A stretch of DNA of 64,000 nt, taken from contig NZ_CP088285.1 of NCBI RefSeq assembly GCF_011516645.4, forward strand, positions 5,970,501-6,034,500, written 5' to 3'. Numbering within the stretch: position 1 is the stretch's first letter; every line of letters starts with the position of its first letter. The translations under genes were made by a program, and so were the position numbers. Shown piece after piece: positions 1 to 9,464 of this stretch. The notes below the pieces were generated by a model, which saw nothing but the letters and a program-made list of their open reading frames with translations, was not told the origin of the DNA and searched no databases. This DNA is from Bradyrhizobium septentrionale. GTDB lineage: Bacteria; Pseudomonadota; Alphaproteobacteria; Rhizobiales; Xanthobacteraceae.

Positions 1-1
1 G

Positions 2-1162
2 GACAACGAGATCGGGCTCTATTCCAAGATGCACCACGCCTGCATCGACGGCGGCGCCGGTGCGGCGCTGACCAGCATGATCTACGATTTGACGCCGGTG
101 CCGCGGCAGATCGATCCGCCGAGCGCGAAAAAGGTCGCGCAGGAGCCGCGCGACATCGCGGCCAATCTGATCGACGCCTATCAGCAGCTCTGGACCCAGC
201 CGTTCGAGGCGGCCGCCGCCGCGCAGAAGAGCCTGGAACTGCCGCGCTCTGGCAAGAGCGATCTCGGCTCGATCCTGTTCGACAATGCCATGTTCCAGAT
301 CGAGAGCGCGGTGAAATTCGCCGGCTCGATGCCGACCGTGCTCAAGAGCCTGTCCGACGTCGTCGCCAAGGTCGCCGATCCCAGGTCGCGCGAGAGCCTG
401 CAGGCGATGGCCTCGCCTCCGACCATTCTCAACAAGGCGATCTCGTCCGAGCGCAGCTTCGCAGGCACCTCGATCTCGCTGTCGCGCGCCAAGGCGCTGG
501 CGAAGGCCTCGGGCGGCAAGCTCAACGACGTCGTGCTGGCGCTCGCCTCCGGCGTGGTGCGGCGTTATCTGATCAGCCAGGGCGCGCTGCCGAACAAGTC
601 GTTGACGGCCGGTGTGCCGATCTCGCTGCGCGAGGAGGGTAATGCCGAATCCAACAACCAGGTGTTCGGCATGATCTGCTCGATCGCGACCGATATCGAG
701 GATCCCAAGAAGCGGCTCGAAACCATCATCGCACAGTCCACCAAGTCCAAGGAGATGTCGCATCCGCTGCGCGCCCTGGTGCCGCAGGTCTCCAACATCT
801 CGCTGTTGGGCGCGCCGATCGTGGTGCAGATTCTGGCGCTGCTCTACAGCCGCTCCGACCTCTCCAACGTGCTGCCGCCGGCGACCAATATCACGGTGTC
901 GAACGTGCCGGGGCCGCGGCAGACGCTCTACGCGGCGGGTGCGGAGCTGCTGCACATCTTCCCGGTTTCGATCTCGACCCATGGCGTCGCGCTCAACATC
1001 ACGGTGCAGAGCTATCGCGATCAGCTTGATTTCGGCTTCATTGTCGGTGCCAACATCATTCCTCATGTGCAGGTGATGTGCGACATGCTGCCGCTCGAAT
1101 TCGATGCACTCGAGGCGGCGTTCGCGCCCCCGCCTGCCGACATCAAGGGCGCGGCCGAATAG
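2..1162 (+). CDS. Wax ester synthase/diacylglycerol acyltransferase (WS/DGAT) family, 5' partial
   Basis: The frame is open from base 2, and the ATG at 29 lies inside the protein, so the gene starts before the window. The visible part opens with the family's acyltransferase motif HHxxxDG (HHACIDG), which normally sits near residue 130-140, so roughly 130 N-terminal residues are missing. The C-terminal half carries the conserved segment NITVSNVPGPR. The family transfers acyl-CoA onto fatty alcohols or diacylglycerol at the membrane. It is followed after 11 bases by an epoxide hydrolase and then a P450-reductase fusion, which suggests a lipid-modifying group. The actual acyl acceptor cannot be told from sequence. 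Confidence 0.85.
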   Translation, partial: DNEIGLYSKMHHACIDGGAGAALTSMIYDLTPVPRQIDPPSAKKVAQEPRDIAANLIDAYQQLWTQPFEAAAAAQKSLELPRSGKSDLGSILFDNAMFQIESAVKFAGSMPTVLKSLSDVVAKVADPRSRESLQAMASPPTILNKAISSERSFAGTSISLSRAKALAKASGGKLNDVVLALASGVVRRYLISQGALPNKSLTAGVPISLREEGNAESNNQVFGMICSIATDIEDPKKRLETIIAQSTKSKEMSHPLRALVPQVSNISLLGAPIVVQILALLYSRSDLSNVLPPATNITVSNVPGPRQTLYAAGAELLHIFPVSISTHGVALNITVQSYRDQLDFGFIVGANIIPHVQVMCDMLPLEFDALEAAFAPPPADIKGAAE

Positions 1163-1173
1163 GATTTCCGTCC

Positions 1174-2169
1174 ATGATTGAAATGCCAACGCTGCAGTTC
1201 GCCGAGACGAACGGCATCCGCATGGGATTTTACGAATCGGGTCCCAAGACCGACACGCCGCCGGTGGTGCTGTGCCATGGCTGGCCCGAACTGGCGTTCT
1301 CCTGGCGCCACCAGATCAAGGCGCTGGGCGAGGCCGGCATCCGGGTGATTGCGCCGGATCAGCGCGGCTACGGCGCGACCGACCGGCCGGAGCCGGTCGA
1401 AGCCTACGACATGGAGAACCTGACCGGCGATCTCGTCGGCTTGCTCGATCATCTCAAGATCGACAAGGCGATCTTCGTCGGTCACGACTGGGGCGGCTTT
1501 GTCGTCTGGCAGATGCCGCTCAGGCATTCGTCGCGGGTCGCCGGCGTCGTCGGCGTCAACACGCCGCATTGGGACCGTGCGCCGATGGACCCGATCGCGC
1601 TGTTCCGCCAGCGCTTCGGCGACCATATGTATATCGTCCAGTTCCAGGATCCGGCGCGCGAGCCCGACCGCATCTTCGGCAGCCGCGTCGAGCAGACTTT
1701 CGACGCCTTCATGCGCAAGCCGGTGGCGCGCCCGCCCGGCACGCCGGAGGAACAGCCGATCGCCGGCGTCGGGGCGTCGGCCCGGCTCAATCTGGCGTTT
1801 CCGCAGATGATCGCGAATTATGACGCCAGGCACGATCCGCGCACGCCGATCCTGTCGGCGGACGAGAAGAAAGTGTTCGTCGATACGTTCTCGAAGACCG
1901 GCTTTACCGGCGGCATCAACTGGTACCGCAATTTCACCCGCAACTGGGAACGCTCGGCCGGGCTGGACCATCACGTGCGGGTGCCGTCTCTGATGATCAT
2001 GGCCGAGAACGACGCGGTGCTGCCGCCGTCGGCCGCCGACGGCATGGAGAAGCTGGTGCCGGACCTCGAAAAGTATCTGGTTCACGACAGCGGCCATTGG
2101 ACGCAGCAGGAAAAGCCTGACGAAGTCAGCGCCAAGCTGATTGAGTGGCGTAAGCGAAAATTCGGCTAG
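1174..2169 (+). CDS. Epoxide hydrolase (alpha/beta hydrolase fold)
   Basis: 331 residues from the ATG at 1174; the frame is open further upstream but overlaps the preceding gene. The oxyanion-hole motif HGWPE is near residue 31 and the nucleophile elbow GHDWGG puts Asp105, rather than Ser, in the nucleophile position. That is diagnostic for epoxide hydrolases and haloalkane dehalogenases. The catalytic His is in HDSGHW (His308). HGWPE and the cap region favour soluble epoxide hydrolase. It would open epoxides to diols, a sensible partner for the P450 fusion that follows and could make epoxy fatty acids. Family confidence is high; the substrate is inferred from neighbours. Confidence 0.85.
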   Translation: MIEMPTLQFAETNGIRMGFYESGPKTDTPPVVLCHGWPELAFSWRHQIKALGEAGIRVIAPDQRGYGATDRPEPVEAYDMENLTGDLVGLLDHLKIDKAIFVGHDWGGFVVWQMPLRHSSRVAGVVGVNTPHWDRAPMDPIALFRQRFGDHMYIVQFQDPAREPDRIFGSRVEQTFDAFMRKPVARPPGTPEEQPIAGVGASARLNLAFPQMIANYDARHDPRTPILSADEKKVFVDTFSKTGFTGGINWYRNFTRNWERSAGLDHHVRVPSLMIMAENDAVLPPSAADGMEKLVPDLEKYLVHDSGHWTQQEKPDEVSAKLIEWRKRKFG

Positions 2170-2170
2170 G

Positions 2171-2304
2171 CGTCATCCCGAGGCGTGCCGACTTCGGCGC
2201 AGCTCGAAGGATGAGAGGGACTGGAGCAAGCGGCCATCCTTCGAGACGCGCGCGATGCGCGCTCCTCGAGCAATAACGGCGAAGCCGTTATGCAGGAATG
2301 ACGG
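2171..2304. repeat. Palindromic intergenic repeat (family 1)
   Basis: Begins CGTCATCCCGAGG and ends GGAATGACGG, with internal CTTCGAGACG-type arms, so the whole unit can fold. A diverged second copy lies at 49934-50060. It separates the epoxide hydrolase from the P450 gene. Confidence 0.75.
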
Positions 2305-2329
2305 CGGGTAATGAGGGGGCACTTCGAAG

Positions 2330-5300
2330 ATGGCGTCCGGCAACAGACTGAGTCCGATCCCGCATCCGCCGACGAAGCCGGTGGTCGGCAACATGCTGTC
2401 GCTGGATTCGACCGCGCCGGTGCAGCATCTGGTGAAGCTCTCCAAGGAGCTCGGGCCGATCTTCTGGCTCGACATGATGGGGTCGCCGATCGTGATCGTC
2501 TCCGGTCACGATCTGGTCGACGAGCTCTCCGACGAGAAGCGCTTCGACAAGGCGGTGCGCGGCTCGCTGCGCCGCGTGCGCGCGGTCGGCGGCGACGGGC
2601 TGTTCACCGCCGACACCAAGGAGCCGAACTGGAGCAAGGCGCACAACATCCTGATGCAGCCGTTCGGCAACCGCGCGATGCAGTCGTACCACCCGAGCAT
2701 GGTCGATATCGCCGAGCAGCTGGTCAAGAAATGGGAGCGCCTCAACGCCGACGAGGAGATCGAGGTCGTCCACGACATGACGGCGCTGACCCTCGACACC
2801 ATTGGGCTCTGCGGCTTCGACTATCGCTTCAATTCGTTCTACCGGCGCGACTACCACCCCTTCGTGGAATCGCTGGTGCGCTCGCTCGAGACCATCATGA
2901 TGACCCGCGGCCTGCCGCTAGAGGGTCTGTGGATGCAGAAGCGGCGCAAGACGCTCGCTGACGACGTCGGCTTCATGAACAAGATGGTCGACGAGATCAT
3001 CGCGGAGCGGCGCGGCAATGCCGACGTGACCAGCGACAAGAAAGACATGCTGGCTGCGATGATGACCGGCGTCGACCGTGCGACCGGCGAGCAGCTCGAC
3101 GACGTCAACATCCGCTACCAGATCAACACCTTTCTGATCGCCGGCCACGAGACCACCAGCGGCCTGCTGTCGTGCACGATCTATGCGCTGATGAAGCATC
3201 CCGAGGTGCTTAAGAAGGCCTATGAGGAGGTCGACCGCGTCCTCGGTCCCGACCTCGATGCGAGGCCGACCTATCAGCAGGTGACGCAGCTCACCTACAT
3301 CACGCAATGCCTGAAGGAGGCGCTGCGGTTGTGGCCGCCCGCGCCGGCCTACGGCATCGCGCCGCTCAGCGACGAGACCATCGGCGGAAAGTACAAATTA
3401 AAGAAGAACACCTTCATCACCGTGCTGGTGATGGCGCTGCATCGCGACCCCTCGGTCTGGGGACCGAAACCCGACGTGTTCGATCCCGAGAATTTCAGCC
3501 GCGAGGCGGAGGCCAAGCGCCCGATCAACGCCTGGAAGCCGTTCGGCAACGGCCAGCGCGCCTGCATCGGCCGCGGCTTTGCCATGCACGAGGCGGCGCT
3601 CGCGATCGGCATGATCCTGCAACGCTTCAAGCTGCTCGACGTGCATCGCTACCAGATGCATCTGAAGGAGACGCTGACGGTCAAGCCCGACGGTTTCAGG
3701 ATCAAGGTGCGGCCGCGCGACGATAGGGATCGCGGCGCGTTCGCCGGAAGCACGGGCGCGGTTGCGGCCGCGCCAAAGGCGCCGCGCGTGCCGACCACGC
3801 GCCCCGGCCACAACACGCCGATGCTGGTGCTCTACGGCTCCAACCTCGGCTCGGCCGAGGAGCTCGCGACCCGGATGGCGGATCTGTCCGAGATCAATGG
3901 TTTCGCAGTACGTCTCGGGCCGCTGGATGACTATGTCGGCAAGCTGCCGGAGGAGGGCGGCGTCCTGATCATCTGCGCCTCCTACAATGGGGCGGCGCCC
4001 GACAATGCCACGCAATTCGTCAAATGGCTCGAAAGCGATCTGGCGAAGGACGCCTTCGCCAAGGTGCGCTATGCGGTGTTTGGCTGCGGCAACAGCGATT
4101 GGGCCGCGACCTACCAGTCGGTGCCGCGCTTCATCGACGAGCAATTGACCAGGCATGGCGCGCGCGCCGTCTATCCGCGCGGCGAGGGCGATGCGCGCAG
4201 TGATCTCGACGGCCAGTTCCAGAAATGGTTCCCGGAGGCGGCGAAGGTCGCGACCAAGGAATTCGGCATCGACTGGAATTTCACCCGCACCGCCGAGGAC
4301 GAGCCGCTTTATGCGATCGAGCCGGTGGCGCAGGGCGCGGTCAACACCATCGTGACGCAGGGCGGCGCGGTGCCGATGAAGGTGCTCGCCAACAACGAGC
4401 TGCAGAACAAGGAGGGCGCCCATCCGTCGGAGCGCTCGACCCGGCACATCGAGGTCGAACTGCCGCCCAATCTCAGGTATCGCGTCGGCGATCATCTCAG
4501 CGTGGTGCCGCGCAACGATCCGACCCTGGTCGATTCCGTTGCGCGCCGGTTCGGCTTCCTGCCGGCAGACCAGATCCGTCTGCAAGTCAGTGAAGGCCGC
4601 CGCGCGCAGCTGCCGGTCGGCAACGCGGTGTCGGTTGGGCGGTTGCTCACCGAGTTCGTCGAGCTGCAGCAGGTCGCGACCCGCAAGCAGATCCAGATCA
4701 TGGCGGAGCACACCCGCTGCCCGGTGACCAAGCCGAAGCTGATGGCCTTTGTCGGCGACGATGAGGCCTCGGCCGGGCGCTACCGCACCGAGGTGCTGTC
4801 CAAGCGCAAATCGGTGTTCGACCTGCTTGAGGAATATCCGGCCTGCGAGCTGCCGTTCCACCTCTATCTCGAAATGCTGTCGCTGCTGGCGCCGCGCTAT
4901 TACTCGATCTCGTCGTCTCCGGCCGGCGAGGCACAGCGCTGCAGCGTCACGGTGGGCGTGGTGGAAGCCCCCGCAAGCTCAGGCCGGGGCATCTACAAGG
5001 GCATCTGCTCGAACTATCTGGCGCGCCGCCGCGCCGGCGACACCGTCCACGCCACCATCAAGGAAACCAAGGCCGGCTTCCGCCTGCCCGATGACAACGC
5101 CGTGCCGATCATCATGATCGGGCCGGGCACGGGCTTGGCGCCGTTCCGCGGCTTCCTGCAGGAGCGCGCCGCGCGCAAGGCGCATGGGGCTGCGCTGGGC
5201 CCTGCGATGCTGTTCTTCGGCTGCCGCCATCCGGAGCAGGATTTCATCTATGGAGATGAGCTGAAAGCTTTTGCAGCCGACGGCGTCAGTGAACTCTATA

Positions 5301-5563
5301 CCGCCTTCTCGCGCGCCGACGGGCCGAAGACATACGTGCAGCACCTCGTCGCCGCGCAGAAGGATCGGATCTGGGAGCTGATCCAGAAGGGCGCAATCGT
5401 CTATGTCTGCGGCGACGGCAGCAAGATGGAGCCCGACGTCAAGGCGACCCTGATGTCGATCTATAGCGAGCGCACCGGCGTCGACGCCGATGCCGCTGCG
5501 CGCTGGATCGAGGAGATGGGCACCAGGAACCGCTACGTCCTGGACGTCTGGGCCGGTGGGTAG
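2330..5563 (+). CDS. Self-sufficient cytochrome P450/NADPH-P450 reductase fusion (CYP102 type)
   Basis: 1077 residues, close to P450 BM3 (about 1049). The N-terminal heme domain (about 1-470) shows the I-helix AGHETTSG (271-278), the K-helix ExxR (Glu330-Arg333) and the heme loop FGNGQRACIGRG with ligand Cys412. A short linker leads to a flavodoxin-like FMN domain (LVLYGSNLGSAEE, near residue 500), then an FAD/NADPH ferredoxin-reductase half (RYYSISSSP, GPGTGLAPFRGF, VYVCGDG) ending in LDVWAGG. CYP102 enzymes hydroxylate or epoxidise medium and long fatty acids using NADPH and O2 in one soluble chain. The ATG follows a GAGGGGG ribosome site. No regulator of the BM3R1 type is adjacent. Confidence 0.95.
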   Translation: MASGNRLSPIPHPPTKPVVGNMLSLDSTAPVQHLVKLSKELGPIFWLDMMGSPIVIVSGHDLVDELSDEKRFDKAVRGSLRRVRAVGGDGLFTADTKEPNWSKAHNILMQPFGNRAMQSYHPSMVDIAEQLVKKWERLNADEEIEVVHDMTALTLDTIGLCGFDYRFNSFYRRDYHPFVESLVRSLETIMMTRGLPLEGLWMQKRRKTLADDVGFMNKMVDEIIAERRGNADVTSDKKDMLAAMMTGVDRATGEQLDDVNIRYQINTFLIAGHETTSGLLSCTIYALMKHPEVLKKAYEEVDRVLGPDLDARPTYQQVTQLTYITQCLKEALRLWPPAPAYGIAPLSDETIGGKYKLKKNTFITVLVMALHRDPSVWGPKPDVFDPENFSREAEAKRPINAWKPFGNGQRACIGRGFAMHEAALAIGMILQRFKLLDVHRYQMHLKETLTVKPDGFRIKVRPRDDRDRGAFAGSTGAVAAAPKAPRVPTTRPGHNTPMLVLYGSNLGSAEELATRMADLSEINGFAVRLGPLDDYVGKLPEEGGVLIICASYNGAAPDNATQFVKWLESDLAKDAFAKVRYAVFGCGNSDWAATYQSVPRFIDEQLTRHGARAVYPRGEGDARSDLDGQFQKWFPEAAKVATKEFGIDWNFTRTAEDEPLYAIEPVAQGAVNTIVTQGGAVPMKVLANNELQNKEGAHPSERSTRHIEVELPPNLRYRVGDHLSVVPRNDPTLVDSVARRFGFLPADQIRLQVSEGRRAQLPVGNAVSVGRLLTEFVELQQVATRKQIQIMAEHTRCPVTKPKLMAFVGDDEASAGRYRTEVLSKRKSVFDLLEEYPACELPFHLYLEMLSLLAPRYYSISSSPAGEAQRCSVTVGVVEAPASSGRGIYKGICSNYLARRRAGDTVHATIKETKAGFRLPDDNAVPIIMIGPGTGLAPFRGFLQERAARKAHGAALGPAMLFFGCRHPEQDFIYGDELKAFAADGVSELYTAFSRADGPKTYVQHLVAAQKDRIWELIQKGAIVYVCGDGSKMEPDVKATLMSIYSERTGVDADAAARWIEEMGTRNRYVLDVWAGG

Positions 5564-5598
5564 GCTTGTGGCCTGGGATGACCGTGATGCATCCCCAT

Positions 5599-5741
5599 CG
5601 TCGTCCCTGCGAAAGCAGGGACCCATAACCACAGGGTTGTGTTGTTGAAGCAAGCCGTGGCCCCAGTGTCGCGCAACAATCACCTTCGGTGGTTATGGGT
5701 CCCTGCTCCCGTGCGCAATTGCGCACTAGGCAGGGACGACA
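5599..5741. repeat. Palindromic intergenic repeat (family 2)
   Basis: Outer arms CGTCGTCCCTGC and GCAGGGACGAC enclose a second pair of arms (GGGACCCATAACCAC and GTGGTTATGGGTCCC). The 16-bp perfect palindrome GTGCGCAATTGCGCAC sits in the right arm at 5711-5726. A related copy is at 52128-52264; the same 16-bp palindrome recurs at 33855-33870. Confidence 0.8.
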
Positions 5742-5831
5742 CCGAGTTTGTTGCGCCATTCGTGAGTCACTATTTCGCATTCTCTGGACGCTAGCTTCGC
5801 CCGCCCTGACGCCCATGCTACAAGCCGCCGC

Positions 5832-6506
5832 ATGATTCCATGGGAAAAGATCGATACCGCGCGCATTCCCGGCACCGAAGGTGAATTGCGCCTGATGCGG
5901 CGCGGCCGCGAATTCTCAATCATGCTCGGCACCAACGAGCTGATGAACAGCCGCCTGTCGGGCTCGGAAGCAGCCCTAGCGACCCTTGCTGCGAAGAAGA
6001 TAGAAAAGGTCGCGAAGCCGCATTTTCTCATCGGCGGCCTCGGCATGGGCTTTACGCTGCGGGCGGCGCTCGCCGTGCTCGGACCCGAAGCGCAGATCAT
6101 GGTGGCCGAACTGGTGCCGGCAGTCGTTGCCTGGGCGAGGGGCCCGATGGCGGAGATATTCGGCGACAGCCTGAACGATACGCGCGTCAGCATTCAGGAG
6201 GTTGACGTTGCTGACGTGATCGAGCGCCATCCGCGCACCTTCGATGCCATTCTCCTCGATGTCGATAACGGCCCCGAAGGCCTGACCCGCAAGGCCAATG
6301 ACGGGCTGTATGATGTCTCCGGACTCAAGGTCGCGCACACCGCGTTGCGGCGCGGCGGCGTGCTCGCAGTCTGGTCATCAGGGCCGAATGCCAAATTCCC
6401 GAAATCCCTGTCCCGGGCCGGGTTCGCCGTCAACGAGATCGCCGTGCGCGCCACCGGCCGAGGCCGCGGCGTACGCCACGTGATCTGGATCGCGGTCAAG
6501 GAATAG
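5832..6506 (+). CDS. Spermidine synthase-like protein (SAM-methyltransferase fold)
   Basis: 224 residues. The cofactor loop GGLGMGFTLRA (about residues 68-78) and a later DAILLDVDNGPEG stretch match the spermidine-synthase-like branch of the Rossmann methyltransferase fold. It is shorter than true spermidine synthases (about 280) and has no obvious N-terminal beta-hairpin domain, so polyamine synthesis is unproven. It stands alone between two intergenic stretches. No good ribosome site is visible before the ATG. Confidence 0.7.
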   Translation: MIPWEKIDTARIPGTEGELRLMRRGREFSIMLGTNELMNSRLSGSEAALATLAAKKIEKVAKPHFLIGGLGMGFTLRAALAVLGPEAQIMVAELVPAVVAWARGPMAEIFGDSLNDTRVSIQEVDVADVIERHPRTFDAILLDVDNGPEGLTRKANDGLYDVSGLKVAHTALRRGGVLAVWSSGPNAKFPKSLSRAGFAVNEIAVRATGRGRGVRHVIWIAVKE

Positions 6507-6629
6507 CAGGCGTCGCTGTTGCGACGCAGCAAGGCTGCCGGGGCTGCCGTTCGGTTCGATTGTATTGAAAATCGAGGGCCGCTGGGCTTCACTCGACGGC
6601 ACCGAAGCCTCGAGCCCTTGGTCTGTCGG

Positions 6630-7517
6630 ATGCAGGCGACGTCGAATTTTGGGGTGCAGGAGACGCACGGGATCCTGAGCCGCTTCCAGGCCGAATTCCG
6701 CGGCTCGAGCGAGGGGCTCGGCTGGTCGTCCGCGTATGCCTCGGTCCAGCGTGAACGGCCGTTTGATGGGCACTTCCACGCGCTATCCGACAATCTGATG
6801 GTGCTGCATCGGGGCGGCCCCGTCGACATCACCTATGTGATGGACGGCAAGTCGGTCGCCCGACAGATTCCGCGCGGCGGCGTGTTCTTCCTGCCGGCGG
6901 GACATGCCTGCAACGTCGTCCTGCACGAAGCGCTGGAATCCACCCACATCTATCTGCGGTCCGATTTGTTCGCGGGCCGGGACGGGGCCCCCAGCCTGAT
7001 CGGCGGGCTCGCGCCGATGCTCGGCGATCAGGATGCCGTGCTGGAGCATCTGGCTGCGGCGATCGGCGACAGCATCACCAGCAGCCTGCCGGCCTCGTCG
7101 CTGTTCGTCGATCCGATCGCCCAGGCGATCGCCAACCGCTTTGTCGCGATCAATTTCCACAAGCCGAGCGTGGAGGCCGGCAAGCATCCGAACCTGCTCA
7201 GCAACAGGCAGATGGCGCGGATCCGCGAATTCGTCGACACCAATCTCGATACCGATATCCGGCTCGACCAGCTCGCGGAGCTCTGCGGCCGCAGCACCGA
7301 ATATTTCGTGCGCCTGTTCAAGGCGACCAGCGGCATTTCTCCCTACCAATACGTGCTCAATCTGCGCATCGAGCGCGCCAGGGCGCTGCTCGCCGACGAG
7401 ACGCACAGCCTGGCCGACATCGCACTGGCCTGCGGCTTCTCCCACCAGGAGCACTTTACGCGCATGTTCCGCCGCTTCACCGGCGTGACGCCGGGACGAT
7501 ACCGGCGCAGCCACTAG
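6630..7517 (+). CDS. AraC-family transcriptional regulator
   Basis: 295 residues from the ATG at 6630; a TTG at 6519 in the same frame would add 37 residues. The last 100 residues form the two helix-turn-helix motifs of the family (LDQLAELCGRSTEYFVRLFK and SLADIALACGFSHQEHFTRM). The N-terminal 190 residues have a cupin-like sensing layout with HACNVVLHEALE. It precedes an exported DUF1254 protein and the hydroxyquinol operon in the same direction, and is the nearest candidate for the 21-bp-spaced direct repeats at 9465-9500. The stop TAG lies inside a dispersed repeat. The effector is unknown. Confidence 0.88.
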   Translation: MQATSNFGVQETHGILSRFQAEFRGSSEGLGWSSAYASVQRERPFDGHFHALSDNLMVLHRGGPVDITYVMDGKSVARQIPRGGVFFLPAGHACNVVLHEALESTHIYLRSDLFAGRDGAPSLIGGLAPMLGDQDAVLEHLAAAIGDSITSSLPASSLFVDPIAQAIANRFVAINFHKPSVEAGKHPNLLSNRQMARIREFVDTNLDTDIRLDQLAELCGRSTEYFVRLFKATSGISPYQYVLNLRIERARALLADETHSLADIALACGFSHQEHFTRMFRRFTGVTPGRYRRSH

Positions 7518-7625
7518 GGGCGTACTCATAGATCTGGTACGCGCGTGCGCGGGATAGCGAGGTCCGAGGTGCCCTCAAAAGCAGACATCCACGATGCCTA
7601 AGTGAATGTCTGCAAAGGGCCAGAA
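7515..7625 (+). repeat. Dispersed repeat, TAGGGC-GTACTCAT family, copy A
   Basis: Starts TAGGGGCGTACTCATAGAT, whose TAG is the stop codon of the AraC gene, and ends GGGCCAGAA. It contains the inverted pair GCAGACATCCAC / GTGAATGTCTGC (7581-7613, one mismatch). The same start motif occurs on the minus strand at 9397 and 39199 and on the plus strand at 36794. Confidence 0.65.
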
Positions 7626-7801
7626 TGACACGCAGTCCTGCATTGATCCATGTCAAAGTATGAGCGGTTGCGATGTCTGATCTTTTCTACGTGCTGCGTA
7701 TGTTGCGTATCAATTGATGAGGGTCCCCATGCAAAAAAAAATGCGATTTTCAAAAAACCGCGACCGATGGCATCCACGCGGGACGAGACCACACCGACCC
7801 G

Positions 7802-9229
7802 ATGCTCAGCCGTCGTGCCGTAGCTCTGGGCGGGCTCGGGCTGGCCGCTGCGCTCATTCCCTTGCCGGGCCGGGCATGGGACGGCCCGCTGACGGACGTC
7901 GTCGAGGGGACCGAGGATTTCGTCGTCGCATCGGATGCCTACATCTTCGGCTATCCGCTCGTGACCATGGAGATGACGCGGCGGGTGATCACCAACGTCG
8001 CCAAGCCCGAGGGCACGCGCGGGCCGATGGGTACCCTTATCAAGCTGCGCGAATACCCCAACGCCAGCTTCCGCGACATTACCGCCCCGAATGCCGACAC
8101 GCTCTACACGACGGCGTTCTTCGATGTCGGCGACGAACCTTGGGTGCTGAGCTCCCCCGACATGAAAGGCCGCTACTTCCTGCTGCCTTTCCTGAGCGGA
8201 TGGACAGATGTGTTTCAGGTTCCCGGAACCCGGACCACAGGCACGCAAGCCCAGACCTTCTTGATCACGGGTCCCGGCTGGTCGGGCACGGTCCCGGCAG
8301 GCATGTCGCAGCTCAGGTCGCCCACCGCCATCGTATGGCTCCTTGGACGCATCTATTGCACCGGCACCCCGCAAGACTATGCCGAGGTGCACGCGTTGCA
8401 GGACCAGTTCAAGTTGCAGCCGCTGAGCACTTGGGGCAAGGACTACACCCCGCCGCCCGGCAAGGTCGATCCATCCATCGACATGAAGATGGCAGTGCGC
8501 GATCAGGTCAACCGTCTCTCGGCCACCGAGTATTTCACGCTGCTGGCCGATCTGCTGAAAAGAAATCCACCTGCACCGGCAGACGCACCCGCCCTGAAAC
8601 GGTTCGAGCGGATCGGCCTCGTTGCGGGGCAGAGCTTCGACCCGAAGGCTCTCGACAGCCGTTGGGATAAGCGGCTGCCGCAGCTCTCGTACGATCGGAT
8701 CATGCTACACTTCCTCAGCAGGGATGGCGAAATTACGCGGCAGAACGGCTGGTCATTCACCACAAAGGCGGGCCTTTATGGCACCAACTACCTCCAGCGC
8801 GCATTGATCGCCGCCCTCGGGCTTGGTTGCAACCGGCCGCAGGACGCCATCTATCCGACCTCCATGAAGCCTTCGCTGTTGGAGGATTACGACGGAAAAT
8901 ACAGGTACATCCTGCGCTTCGAAAAAGGACTGCTGCCGCCGGTCAAGGGTTTTTGGTCGCTGACTATGTATGATGAAGGCATGTTCTTCATCGCCAACCC
9001 GATCAACCGTTATTCGATGAGCGTGAGGACCAACCCCAAATACGAGCCCGACGGTACACTCGTGATCTACATCCAGAACGAAAGCCCCGGCTCGGACAAG
9101 GAGGCCAACTGGCTTCCGGCTCCGAAGGGAAAGTTTCACCTGATGTTGCGCCTGTACTGGCCGGACGAAAACAATCCCTCGATCATCGATGGATCGTGGG
9201 TGATCCCGCCGGTCACCAAGGTAGTCTAA
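7802..9229 (+). CDS. DUF1254/DUF1214 domain protein, exported
   Basis: 475 residues. The N-terminus has paired arginines before a hydrophobic stretch (MLSRRAVALGGLGLAAALIP, then an A/W cut region near residue 26), so it looks exported, possibly by Tat. The DUF1254 half includes YIFGYPLVTMEMTRR and NADTLYTTAFFDV; the C-terminal DUF1214 half includes FWSLTMYDEGMFFI and LYWPDENNPSIIDGSW. The biochemical role of the family is not established. It lies between an AraC regulator and the hydroxyquinol operon; whether it is co-regulated is only a guess. Confidence 0.85.
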   Translation: MLSRRAVALGGLGLAAALIPLPGRAWDGPLTDVVEGTEDFVVASDAYIFGYPLVTMEMTRRVITNVAKPEGTRGPMGTLIKLREYPNASFRDITAPNADTLYTTAFFDVGDEPWVLSSPDMKGRYFLLPFLSGWTDVFQVPGTRTTGTQAQTFLITGPGWSGTVPAGMSQLRSPTAIVWLLGRIYCTGTPQDYAEVHALQDQFKLQPLSTWGKDYTPPPGKVDPSIDMKMAVRDQVNRLSATEYFTLLADLLKRNPPAPADAPALKRFERIGLVAGQSFDPKALDSRWDKRLPQLSYDRIMLHFLSRDGEITRQNGWSFTTKAGLYGTNYLQRALIAALGLGCNRPQDAIYPTSMKPSLLEDYDGKYRYILRFEKGLLPPVKGFWSLTMYDEGMFFIANPINRYSMSVRTNPKYEPDGTLVIYIQNESPGSDKEANWLPAPKGKFHLMLRLYWPDENNPSIIDGSWVIPPVTKVV

Positions 9230-9360
9230 GGCTTGGGTGCGCGAAGCGCCGTCTCCCTTGCGGAGGCGGCATCTCGTTGATGGCCCCATCTCCGGTGCAT
9301 GTCGGTTGTGGGTCACAAGACGACATCCTTGCGGTCGGGCCGCCCTCCGCTCTACCTCTT

Positions 9361-9398
9361 GAAAGCGGACATCCCGGATCTATGAGTACGCGCCCTAG
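9361..9398 (-). repeat. Dispersed repeat, TAGGGC-GTACTCAT family, copy B (partial)
   Basis: On the minus strand it reads TAGGGCGCGTACTCATAGAT followed by CCGGGATGTCCGCTTTC. The start motif matches copies A, C and D. No clear GGGCCAGAA end is visible, so it may be truncated. Confidence 0.6.
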
Positions 9399-9464
9399 CT
9401 CCCGGCGATTTGCGACTGGGTCAGGCGCGGGCGCACAGCCGGCCCCGTCTCGACGGATGATTTT

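Noticed and set aside
3398..4861. 487-residue open frame antisense to the P450 fusion
   Set aside because: High-GC codon bias produces long shadow frames; the protein is Arg/His/Asp-rich without motifs, and the sense strand encodes a complete CYP102 protein.
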